NCBI GenBank assembly: GCA_043228905.1
Contig: JBHGNT010000004.1
Span: 3,224,001-3,288,000, forward strand
Direction of reading: 5' to 3'
From: Azolla caroliniana
Lineage: Eukaryota > Polypodiophyta
DNA: 64,000 nt
Position numbers and translations under genes: made by a program
Notes under the pieces: generated by a model
What the model saw: only the letters and a program-made list of their open reading frames with translations
Told to the model about the DNA's origin: nothing
The model's database searches: none
In this document: in pieces, positions 12,565-25,585 of the stretch
Layout of the letters: each line of letters starts with the position of its first letter
Numbering within the stretch: the first letter of the stretch is position 1

Positions 12565-12869
12565 AAACAAAAACAACACAGACTTCCATAGCTCACTGAT
12601 CTCCACCCGCTTACCTCAGTTTCTTCTCACACAGAGCACGTTGTTCTCCGCGGATCGGTTCGACATGGAAAGCTAGAATGCACGGTGAGAGGATGTGATT
12701 CCTCTTCTTCTTCACGAATGGAGTTTTGAGTAGGGTTTGCTGGAAACGGAAAAACCACCGAAGTAGAGAATCATACAAACAGAAAGTCAGACAAACACAG
12801 AAGCAGGGAGACACGCTAACAGAGAGAAACAGAGATAAATTAGGGTTGGGTTGAGGTGTGGAGGGGCAA

Positions 12870-15800
12870 ATGTCCATTAAGCCCTCCACATCGCTGGTCC
12901 CAACCCGATTTGTATGGCCTCACGGTGGCCTTCAGGTCTTCCTCTGTGGCTCATTCAACAGGTATTTTTCTTTCCATTCGTTTTCATTTTTTGTTTTTTA
13001 TCTTCTTCTTGCATTTTCTTCATTGCTTCTTTCATTTTACTTTGGATTTGGATTGTCTGCCAAACGTTTTCTTGTTTTTGTCTTCTCCTTGATTTAGTCT
13101 TTACGTTGGTCTGCAGAGACTGTTGTAAGCGATTTAAGTTTAAACAGGTGGCAAACATGTTTGAGAACTCATTATCTAAATGGGCTACTGTCAAAGTGGT
13201 ATTTTTAATAGTCTCTCTTGCTTTGGAACCCTTTGACCTAGATTTTGCAGATATTTTTGTGAGTAATTTAAGGTTAAACAGGGGAAGCTTATCAAGAACC
13301 TTGGAAAAGCATGTTTGAAACCCCATAACTTCAATGGCTGAATAATTGATTAAAGTTGTCCTTTTGATTTCTTTTCTTGATAATTGATTAGCTCTAGAGA
13401 ACTCCACTGTAATGAATTTGTGGATAGTAGATTGATGATGCGTAATGTTTCAAAACCATTTAACTTCTAAGAATGGTCGTTTCCTGGGTCTTTCAACTAT
13501 CATATATCTGTTTTTTTAGGCCTTTCTCGAGCATGCTTTTAACTCTCTCTATGATAGCAAATGCAACAATCTGAGTCATTGTCAATTCAACTGTCATCAC
13601 TGTTAATGATGAAACCTTGTGAGAAAGGAATAAACTGCCGGTATATTCAGTGGATCTCTAGATAATTCAGCTATAATGGATCTGTGAAATGTGATTGGTG
13701 CTGTTGGTACTACTTATTGTTTCATGACCATATAATGGATGGCCCATCCAACAAGGGCCAATATGAAAGCTCAAGAATATTCACCAAGGAGCATTTTTTC
13801 ATATTTAGAAAGGAACCTTTTGTTCATACAAAAGGTTGCAGCACGCCATACACCATTGCAGTTGATATTTTCTGTCGGCAATGGATACAAGTGATTTCAG
13901 CTCACATTCTTGGTCAATTTATGCATGGAATTTTGTCAGGCATGAACATTTTAAATGCATCTCAAGCCAGAAAATCTGCTTTGCTCTGAACTAGCCTATA
14001 CTTTTACCATTGTTAACTTGAACAAAGGATGCCGTAATAGGCTATTATGCCCCATAGTGAACGTGTTTTGGAAAAGAAATAAACAGTCTGGAATGATTTG
14101 GGTGGCACGGAAGCATGCTTGTACCTTCAAAGGATGAGGGAATGTGCACTATTGAATGTAGATATCTTTTTAATATCAACACGAGACTGATTGCGATCTA
14201 TGAGGCGGGGCCTAGCCCATGGCAAGGATTGAACTTGTTTGAAATAGAGCATATGGTGGCATGGTGTATAAACATGTTTCTCTTTGCTGGAAGATATTTG
14301 GAATAATTATGACACATTATGCTGGCAAATTGTATGGAAAGGTTCATATTTCTGCCTCTTGGTGGCATTAATCTTGTTATGCCGTGAACTGATTTCCAAC
14401 AGTGTTTTTGTTTCGGATTTTTTGATAGATTTTTCTTTCACCGTGGCTGTGTATTATTGTCATGAATATTGGAAAATTCTGGCTCACATATATATACTGA
14501 ACTGATTCTATGAATGTTCAAACTCCTATCTTTTTGTTACTTTTAAATCATTGCTAGTTGTGTCAACAATAAGGATTCCATTTACTTTCTTTGTTTTTAA
14601 ATCATCTAAAATAAAACATAACAACCGGGGTTTTAGAAATCAATTCATCTAATATGAACTGCATTATGGCTATGTTAACATGAACATATTAATGGATAAG
14701 TGCCTTAATTTACTTGTAAGTTTGGTTGGATAAATATTCTTGCAAACAGATCAGCAACATATTCTCTTATGATGCATTATCAAGCAGTTTAGGGTCGATG
14801 ATGTAGATGTCAATATTCTCAATTCAGCATTGTCGATAATAGTTTAGAGATACTAAGGTCTCCTTTGTGGTATCAACTCATCATATGCAAGAAATATTTA
14901 CCATATTTTAGAGCTGGAACAAATTTTTTTATTTCTGGATCACGCCAGCCACAGTAGATATTCTTGCAGCAGATGAATATTCTGCAGATGTTTCGCCTTC
15001 TCATCCTTTTGAATCCATACGAACACCTGAAGGCATCTTCTAAACGTTGAGATTTGTTGTCTGCTTGTATTTAATACAAAATTGGTAGCGTGCAGCTAGA
15101 AGTAATTTTCCACTGTTTCTTTGAGCTATGACTGACAATATGTAAATCACTATATGATAATTTGAAAGCTTTTATATATAAGTATTTTTCTTTGAAAAGT
15201 ATTACTAATTACATGCGAATATATGCACAAGTTTTTATAGTCCAATATATTCTAATTTCTTCTAAGAATTGCAAACCTTCTTATTTCACATACTAGAACT
15301 ACTCTGCATTGTTTGCATGCTGATGTCTCTGTTATGATTCCTATTTTTCTTCTTCCTCCTCAGATGGCAAGAAATGATACAGATGCTGCCTGTGGAAGGT
15401 TGTCCATCTGTTTTCCAAGCTGTCATTCCCCTTTCTCCAGATGGCTATCAGGTACAAAAACTTTACTGAGTATGTCTGGAAATTAACACTAAAAATCCCC
15501 TAAGATTATGCAAAGGATATATTTTTGGAATTAGTTCCCATTGACGTGAAGTAATCACGTTATTGATGATATTTCCTGTTGCAGAGTGCAAAACACCAGA
15601 GTATATGAACTAGTCATAGCTTGTCACAGCAATGTAGAAACCTATCATCATTTATTATTTGCATACTTTTTGTATCATTTCGGGAATGGTGACTATGGCC
15701 TTTTTGTACTGTTATTCTGTTCTGTGTGACTGTTTCTTTCTTGGATTTCCTTCATAATCTACATTTTAGTTTCCTTTATCCTCTGTTGCATTGCTACACC

Positions 15801-18800
15801 ATTGGCAATGCCATGAAATAATTGTTAATATTATGGGTGAAACCAACACTTTTTCTATCCAGCCTTACAGAAGAAGATGTGTCTATTTGATATGCAGTTT
15901 AAATTCGTTGTGGACGGTGAATGGAGAAATGATGAACAACAACCTATCATGACAGATCCTGCTGGACTTTGCAGCAATTTTGTGGTTGTAAGGGATGCAG
16001 ATAGTGGATCAGCTTCACGCGGTGTAGGGCGGGGGAATATGGATGTCGAGGATGGTGATGTGCATGTAGGAAGGGTTACCTATTCGGTATCATTTGCTAG
16101 TGATGTATCATGAGCAATCTATTGGGTATATTTCATGAAAACTCGTGTTTCTAGGTCTCTGCGGCAGGGTTCTTACAACCTCAGGAAGCGCCTGTGGAAG
16201 GTATGAAGAATATCTCAGTAGGAGATGTTGATGCATCACGCCATCTTATTGATAACTTCTTGAGCATCCATACAGCATATGAGATACTGCCAGATTCAGG
16301 GAAGGTAATTTGAGCTTCTGCATCTGCACAATGTGTTGCACTAAGTAATATTTTAGGAATAATATTTGAAGATCAGCCTCACATAGCCATATAACTAGTG
16401 CTTTAATTAACATGGAGACATGTGCTATGGACAGGTGGTGGCACTTGACATTTCTTTGCCAATTAAGCAGGCCTTTCATGTGCTATATGAGCAGGTTCCC
16501 TGACTCCTGGATTATAATACTGCTTCTCTAATATAGTAAAAAATATGAATGGTTAGAAATAGCTTATTGTCTCACAATGTTTTTTTAAAACACAGGGAAT
16601 TCCAGTGGCCCCCTTGTGGGATTCTGACCAGAAACAGTTTGTGGGAATGTTGACGGCATCTGATTTCATAGAAATCTTGATGCAGGTAATATTGTGCTCA
16701 TGTTCTCGCTATCATGCATTGTATGTACATGTATGTGAATGAAAATCTTATACCATTGGCTTCTCTTCTCTCTATTTTTCTCTGTCACTATGTTCAAGTG
16801 CTGGTTCATGTTTGAAGCTTTTTGGGGTTATCCAAACACAAAAAAACAAACCAGGCAGATCTCTCACAATCAGAAATCCTGGTGTCAATTTTTATGCACC
16901 CACATCATAATTCCATCAAAATACCAGATAGTTATGATGATCACAAAGCAACAAAGAAACTCTTCATGCACTGCTATGGAACTTTGCTTTAACTTTTACT
17001 GTTTAATTGAACTATTACAGATGTTTTTTGTCTTGCCCTTTGCTGCAACTCATAATCCAATGATTTCATGCTATTTTCTTATTTGATTGTTTCTCTGGTC
17101 TATTCATGTTATGCTCATATGACCCAACAATTTTTATGTCCTGCATTGCATCATTCCAGATACAGCTATTTTGTTTTCTTATATGAGTAGTTGTTCTCTA
17201 CTGATGTCCAATCTTATTAATCTTTGCCATGTCAAAGTTAATAAAAATTTGACGACTTGGAGACTAGAGGGTATAACCTTCTATTTTTTTTCGTATGTTG
17301 ATGTTCATTGAATAGTGAACACATATGACTTTGCATCAGGAAGACATTAACATAACCTTCCCCCTGCCCCCAAATTGAATATTTAGATTCAGTTCCATCC
17401 ACAGCTTGAGTGTAGCTTGGTGTCAACCTTCAATTGATCCAGTGTTTGTGGCTTTTGCAGATTTTCCTCAATCTTTTATTAGATGTATTTATTTTTGTTC
17501 ATAGCTCTTTTTGAAACTGATTTAAGTTCCTATGAGGTGTCAACATTCTTGTGGCATTCAACAGTTTTTGCCGATAAAAGTTGCATTCCTTGTTCTGGAT
17601 TCTGCCCGTATTTTAATTTTTCAAATCTGAATTGCCTTATACTAAAAGACAAATTGTTGATAATTTCTTTCTTTATTCAGAAAATTTATTTATTTTGTAT
17701 AGCTTAATGTAATGGCAGACTTTAAAGTCTTAAGTTCTTGGTTTCTTCCTGTAGATTGGGAGCCAGCGGGCAATTTTATCTGAGGAAGAATTGGAAACAC
17801 ACACTATAGCTGCATGGAAAGATGGAAAAGTTAGGTTTGGAGAGAACATGCTTAGAAGACGCAATCTTCATTATGTGAGAATCTACCTTGTCTTCTTTAC
17901 CTATACTAGTTTCATTACATGGAAATAATTAGGGGTGCACCTGGTAAGTTAATATGCACGAGTGTGCGCACACATGTGCACGTGTATATATGTATGAGCT
18001 TCATCTTTACCTAAAACAATTAATATTTATAAAAATTTCGTGAGTATCCTATTTATTGCAGAAGCATATATGTGTGCAAATAGTAGGATACACTGTTCTT
18101 GGACGCATGCAGGACAGATTTTCTAGTGAACCAGATATGTCATTTGATACTGCCGAGGGGCATTAGATAACTAAAGTGCCTATTGCCTTGAAGGATAAGT
18201 GAATATCTTGCACTGGTTTTATGATGATAACATTGCCTAAGGTAACGTGAGAAGTGTGCCAATGGAAAAAACATCATTTATGCTACATAACGGTTGTTAT
18301 TCTGTAGCAAATGAAATTGAGTTTCCAGAACAGTATCCTGCAATGATGATGTACTTGGGATAGTCTGCTGGTCAGATAATGTGACTTTAAGATAGGGAAT
18401 GTTGTGCTGACTTATTTTTTTATATATTTGTTTGCATTTGTTATTTTGCTCATAGGAGGAGATATCCTGGTTGGTCATTAATTGTTTTGTACGCACTTTA
18501 TGAACAATACTGATTATGAAAATTCTGGATGAATTTTGAACAATTTCATGAATAGTCTTTTAATGCTGACGCGTGTTCGGGTTGTAATACTTAGGTTGGT
18601 CCAGATGACTCCTTAAAAGAGGTGGCACAAAAATTGCTGCACAATCAGGTCACTGCTGTACCTGTTCTGTATTTTCCAGCCCATGAGCAGACATTACCAC
18701 AACTTTTGCATTTAGCCACACTCTCAAGTGTCCTAAAATGTAAGTTGGTTATACATGTCTGGTTATTTGGATGGCATATATACATCTAGTATTTGTTCAC

Positions 18801-20885
18801 ATAGAAGATTACATTTTGACACCTCATGAAGGTAAAGGGCTCATAATGAATTGATAGTTTATGCAGGTTTATGCAGACATTTTCGGCATTCTCTTGGCTC
18901 ATTGCCACTTCTTAATCAGCCGATAGGTTCTTTGCCATTAGGAACATGGAGGGGAGACAGGCCTGACCACCAACTTGTGATGCTCAAGGCAAATGCCCCG
19001 TTAAGTACTGCATTGGAATTACTCAATCAAGGTGTCAAGCATTCTCCTCAAATAATCTTATTCATTTCATAACTTCCTGTCTATTGTCAATTTATATCAT
19101 GGTTGCTGGCATATTGTCCCTCTTTAAGTGATCCCAAAAGTTTCAAATCTAACAGAAAAGTTTGAAAATAATACTCTTCATGTTGTCTTTCTTCATTAAA
19201 TCTTACCTTGACATGAGGATAAGATACAAGTTGATGATGAATAGCTTGCCATGTTTTCACGCACTTGCACTGTCAAGAAATCATCTAAAAATAGGGGACA
19301 GAGTTACTCACAAATGTGTCCATCATAACATTGAAAGCAGTTCCAAATATTTTGAATGTTATTGACTGTTAGCAATAAAAATTAATGGAACTTTGTGCTG
19401 TGCTATTGTTTTGCAGCGAGAATAAGCTCGATACCAATAATAGATGAAAATGGATCTTTACTCGACATCTATGCTAGAAGGTTTGCTCTAATTTTTGATG
19501 AATACTGATTGAATCTATTTGAGTGTAAGACGTTTTCCATATTAAAATGTGTATCACATATAGCATGTATTGTAATAGAGCAGAGAAACATATATTGGTT
19601 GTATTAAACACAAGACCCACATCACTGTTTTGCTTCAATTCAAGTAAAAAAGAACCTAAAAGCTGTAGTAATGTTTTAAGCGAAATGGATGTTTACAGCT
19701 AATCTTTATTAGACAGGCATATGATCATATAAATAGCATTGAAAGAAGGATTTAGTATGCACCTATATGTGAAGGTATTTGAAGGAATGCTTGCTTATGT
19801 AGCCTTTTTTCATATTCTTTCCAGTGATATCACAGCCCTTGCGAAGGACAGTACATATGCACATGTGCAGCTTCAACATCTAACAGTTGAACAAGTGAGA
19901 ACTCGTGTTGTATTAATATGATTCATCATCAGCAGTGAAGACTAATTCTTAAATTTCTTCTTGTTTCTGATGTCTTCCTTCTCACTTTGTGATCAGTATA
20001 AGAGCATATCTGGTTTCTATTTGGATTTAAGTTTGGAAAATAGAGGTATAATAATTGATGAACAGGCTAACCAGGTGGAATGACTCATTTAAGAATGGGA
20101 CAATACTCTCTCACTATAACTCAGTCATCTTTTAGAAAATAAAATGACATAGAAAGTCTATTTTCGATTTTTCAAATTCTACTTTATTATGTTCTCTTAT
20201 TCTACTCTGCTGCACCATATTATTGACTGGTGGTTTATAGCTTCATATTTTCTACAACTCTAGATTTCCTGTATATGTTATCTGCAGTTACCCAGCCATG
20301 TTAATACATCTGTAGATATTGCCCATTAAACATGAGCTTAAGATTAACGCGACTGAGCTTCTTTTAACATATTACTTGGATGTGTGTGTTTCAGGCCTTG
20401 CAATTGGTACACGATGGTAGAGCTTCTGTCGGGGCAGCTCCTGTTTTAAGATGCCAGATGTGTCTTCGCACCGATTCCTTACAAGCTGTATTGGAGCGTT
20501 TAACTGTACCTGGTAGGATTCTTTATATGCATTTGATTTTGTAACATGGGAACTTGGTTTCTTACTATGCTGTCTTACTATTGTAACCTAATTACGCAAA
20601 AATATAGCACAATGTATATATAACTTAATTTATTTGTTGTTAATTGCCCAATCAATTGACACCAATTGTATGAATTCACCATAGTTTGTACATGATGCAT
20701 TAGAGAAACGGAATTCACAGTTTGTACATGATGAATTCACTTTTATGTGAATACAATGCCTTGCATAGTTAAAAGTTGCATGTTCTCGTACAGGTGTTCG
20801 GAGAATTGTTTGCGTTGAAGCTGGGAGTCGCCGTGTTGAAGGCATTATTACATTGAGTGATGTCTTCAGATTTCTTGTTCATTAG
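12870..20885 (+). CDS. SNF4: SNF4-like SnRK1 beta-gamma subunit
   Basis: Regulatory subunit of the SnRK1 energy-sensing kinase (plant KIN-beta-gamma/SNF4). Thirteen exons keep phase with GT-AG borders: 12870-12961, 15364-15451, 15898-16074, 16155-16304, 16435-16494, 16596-16685, 17755-17874, 18595-18739, 18867-19031, 19417-19480, 19825-19894, 20395-20512, 20794-20885. They total 1431 nt (476 residues), near the usual length for the family. Residues about 11-95 form the AMPK-type carbohydrate-binding module ([36 protein letters not shown]). Four CBS repeats follow, roughly 145-219, 255-330, 335-400 and 400-476. Clear landmarks are [40 protein letters not shown] and [13 protein letters not shown]. 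The start ATG follows an in-frame TGA at 12,852. Exon 3 has a weak donor (GTTACC); an alternative GT lies a few codons earlier. The first intron is 2.4 kb. No disabling change is seen, so the gene looks functional. Confidence 0.93.
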
Positions 20886-22277
20886 GATTTTTTGTACATG
20901 GATATATTCTTCCCTTCCTCAAAAAGTGATGTGCAGGATGCAATTTGGTTGGCCTTTCCAAGCATTTCACGTGTACTTCTTAGCCATTTTCATTATTGCC
21001 ATTTCAATATGCTTGGAAAATCTCTTGCATACAAGGGAGCAATGTGACATAAGAGAGGAGAGGAGAGTCTGCTCCTCGTTAAGCCAGGCGATTTAATGAC
21101 ATTCTTGGGATTGGGATATAAGTGACCTGAGTTGGACAATTTTGTGATGGGTGTAGTTTGATCTTGGAAATAAAGTGCAATTTTGTGCATTTCTATGGGG
21201 TTCATAAGATGAAGCAGACTAACTTCATTTGAATGTGAAGTTGCTATTATACAAGGAAACCAATGATATAGTTCTGCATCAACAAGAATACCAGGTTACC
21301 GCATCCCCCCCCCCCCCCCACCTCGAAGGCATAATAAATACTTCCAAAGGCAAATATTGTAATTGTCTTGTAGTGCAATATTCCATATATGCAGGTCATG
21401 CCATGTTTATGAAAGATACTGACTGTCAGTGATACAAAAAAGAAAGCATGTAAATTTGGTTTTCTTTCACGTTTGCTTAACTACTGATACTTTAGTATTT
21501 TTTTATGCTTTGATTGAATTGATGTTACTGATTGAATATAAGCTTGACTGTTAGTGCTTGAATATTACCAGTGTATATGTGGGTATTGCAGTTTCTTTTT
21601 CTATTCATTAGTACTTTTGCTATGCTGTTCATTTGGTATCGTAATTTGTTGTTACTCTTGAGGTGTGGTATGTCTATGATGGAGTCAGGAATTTTCTTAC
21701 AAATTTAAGATTAAGAATATGCATTATGACTGGTTATGTACTAGTGGCTTAAATTTTGATATGTTCGAGATAATTAATGGCTTTTGACGATTTATTCTGT
21801 GGGCTTAGTTTTACTAATGACTTCTAACATGATTGGTTACTATATGGAGGATGAGGCAAATATTTGCTGCTTGTTACATATTATTGCCTTAATTATTGAT
21901 ACGTTTTGAGGTAATTAATAGATTTGATGACTTATTATTCTGTGCCCTTAGTTAATTAATGATGATCGCTTGGTAAATTGGATTTTTTCGTGGTAATAGT
22001 TGCCAGATGTTCTCTGGGCTTTGTCTAGTTTCTAACATAACAGGATTAAAATGGATACTAACAAAATGAAGAAATATAGGTTTCTAACAATAGGATCTTG
22101 TGCCAAAAAACAAAATGAAGAAATATATGAGATACTTAATAGGCGATTAAATATTTTCCTCCAACCAAACTACATGAGAAAGGTTACAAAACTATTACTC
22201 TATTGATTATAACTTCAGCTGACAAAGAAGAATTGTACTTGTGAAGGGCACAGACTTTTGTTTTGTCTAAATGTTCA
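20886..22277. other. Convergent intergenic/3-prime UTR region
   Basis: SNF4 (+) and the dehydrogenase gene (-) end facing each other across about 1.4 kb. A run of 15 C residues lies at 21,305-21,319. Around 21,715-21,960 the phrases TTAATGG-TTTGA-GA and TTACTAATGA recur as loose repeats. No gene is supported here. Confidence 0.5.
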
Positions 22278-25200
22278 TTATGAAAACTTGTGCTCAGGCA
22301 AAACATCACAAAACAGCTGTTTGGACACTCTCCACAATTTAGCACAAACTTGGCGGTCATATGATAGAGCTGAAGATGCAATTGTCTCACCATGACCTCC
22401 AAAAAAGTATTTCCCTGAGAACTCCTACAAACAAGAATGAAATAAGTACTTCAATTAATTGAATAATTAGAAACATTGTATATGTGAAACAATGGACTAT
22501 CCTGTTTTCATGACAATTGACTATACCCATGACTTTTCCCATATTCATATTCCATGATATGATTCCATGTTGGTAATGAAAACGTGTTGGAGGCTGAAGC
22601 ATGGCTACGAGTAAATATTAATAGTACAAGAGCCAATGCTATCTAGGAGTAACCTGGAATAGTGAAAATATCCACTTCTTACTGCCCATTAAATTGTTTG
22701 GAGAAAATATCCAATACACCCCACCCCCTACTTAAACATAAAAGTAGTTTGCATATATCTATGTTCTTTTGTACTAGAATTCTATACAATTCACAGAAAG
22801 TGCATGCCAACATAGTAGGCCTACAAGCTCAAGACATGATTCATGGATCTACTAGTCCATGAGAATTTACAAATAACATATTTTTTGTTTTCCTTTAAAT
22901 TTTGAGGTTTTTTACTTTTAGAATATCAATACAGCGCTTGCAAACTATTTTGATAGCACAGGTAGAAATTTACTTACAGGAGAAGACAATGCGGCATCAA
23001 CCACAGCTTTACACCCACTTGACGGTGATTTCATAAGAAATGAGAGCCTCAAAACAATGGTGATGCAGATTGAAAGCCAAGCTGGAAGCTCCCTTAGAAT
23101 CCGTGTATCCACAATGCCTGGATCAGCTGCCCTGATAAGGAAACAGTATAATTACTGAATATGTGCAAATTTTCTCTATTCTTAGGCACATGTCCCTGCA
23201 CTTGTGTATGTACACGTGATGTCCCTGTACTTGTGTATATATTATATGAAATAAGTGGTGATTTGGTTTAAGCGAAAATTAAACCATTAAACTATGGTTT
23301 AATGGTGATAGTTTGGTTTGAAGTTCTGAAAATGGGAAAAACATTTGGCTTGGATTGGGGATTAACAATAGCTCAGTTTACAGATGATCAGTTTGAAATG
23401 ACATGCTTAAACAGCTTAAACGGTCTTATATATTAATAAAAATTCATAAACCCTAACAAATCCCTTGTAAGTTATCTCACCATATGTGGAGGCCTGAAAG
23501 AAGTGAAATCTATGTGCAAGTTTGCATGGTTTATTGTTTAAATCGTTTGGCTTTAAATGGTTTGAGGTTGAGGATCTCTAAAACTGTTCAGTTTAAAGGT
23601 TCAACTTTGAGGATCTCTAAAATGGTTTGAAGGTTTGCTTTAGGTTTCAAAATTTTTAAACACGTAAACAGTTCAAGTTTGACACTCAGAAACTGTTCTA
23701 GCCAACGTGATGAGTCACATATTAAAGGCAAAATTCAAAAGATAAAAGTTGAATCGATCTGTTGAAATAGCTATATGCACTCATTTCATTGGAGCTAGAA
23801 AGTTCTAACCTATCAATATAAACTAATTCTTGAAACTAACAATAAAACACAATCATTGCGGAAGTATGACCTAAATCAGTTTCTGTACTGACAAAATTCA
23901 CAAGCCGAGTTTTTTACAAGCTCTTCTTACTTACATAGCTGTAACCCTTGATTTGGATGGTACTCCACTCATTCTGTGGTGGAGCTCGTAAGTAAACAAA
24001 ATCATGAACACTGCTTTGGTTTTAAAATCAGATTTAAGAAAATACGCAATTTGAACAAAGAATACAATATTATGTTCATACATTTTGATGTTTCATAAGT
24101 TCGAGCAATCTGATAAACTTGAGCAACATTACAGGAACTTGGAGGCCTCTGCAGTTGTATATTCTGAAGAAGATCAAGGGCTCCCTCGAAGCCAGTAACT
24201 ATAGGCCATTGATTAGAATAAATAAAAAACCATTATTTAGACATTATTATACAGGTTGAATGAAGATAAAAGCTCCATACCACAATAGTGTGTGAAGGAA
24301 CCCACATTCACTATACGAGCTGGTGGTATACTCTTTTGCATGATAGGCAGCAGCATCTGAGTGAGCATATAAGGTCCCAAATAATTTGTCATCATCATGC
24401 TGCAAAAAGTCAATACAAAAATACTTACGAAAATGTTATTTTGGCATTTTAAGTTTAGGCATCAGGTTAAGTAATTGCTAGGCTTTTTACAACGATGCTC
24501 TTAAATAGTAAATAGTGACATTGGGAAACCTCAAGACATGGTAAACATCCCAAGAGTAGTTAGAATAAGGTAAAGAAGAGTTTTCAGCATCCAACACAGT
24601 CATCAATATCTTGTGACACTGAAATTAAAAAGCACTAAAGATAGAAAAATCATTCCCCACATTGTGCACAAGAGCCCAATTGGAAAAGATTAGTAGTGGT
24701 CTAGTGCTGAATCCATGCAACTATATAACCACACAAGAAATTTGTTAAGGGCTACAGTAGAAACCATGACACCACTTCTAACAGCTGCCGGAGAGTCAGC
24801 TGTAAGTTAAATAGTTTAACTACCGCAATACTCTTACCAGGGGCGTTATGCCTTGGTGTAGATCTGCTGGTGGTGGATCATAAGTTATTATTTCAAGCCT
24901 TTTTTACTTGTTCAGGATTATTGCAATTGGGCCTTTCAAAATCTTCTCAAGAGTATCACGGTTGCCATCTCACTATTCTTGTGCTCTCCAATACTACAAA
25001 GATGAGTATTGTGCTAGGGCTCTTAAATGTCTGCATGCTGGGGAATCAACATGAATCAAAATAAGGATATAATTCATGAGACCACATACCATTCATATCC
25101 TTTTGATGTTTTTCTTTCAGTTGTAGCTAGTATGCCAGCATTGTTGATTAACAGCTGCAATGATAGTGTATTCTTTGATGCCTCCAGCAGTTTTTCAATG

Positions 25201-25540
25201 GATTGGGTGAAGTTTAAAATTGAAGGTACTGAAGTAAGGTCGAGCTCCATTGGCTTTAGTAAAGCCCCCAAATGTCGCATCTGAATTTCTTCAACCGCCT
25301 TCAAAAATAGTCACAAGAAAGAATGAACTCTCCATAATTCATTTCTTGTCGGCATGGCAGAAACTTTCTTTCATTTAAGTGAAATCATCACAGCTTGAAT
25401 GCCAAAAGAACGAGAAGAGAAAAGATAGAAGTTGCATTATAACTGATTTAGTAGAAGAAACATATGCGGACATAAGCACAGAGAAAAAAGACAAACCTTG
25501 CATAATCTTGACATTGATCGACCTGCTGCAATGTATAACC

Positions 25541-25585
<45 letters not shown>

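Noticed and set aside
12955-13407. 150-codon minus-strand open frame
   Set aside because: It lies antisense to the first intron and first exon edge of SNF4, is Lys/Gln-rich and shows no recognisable motif.
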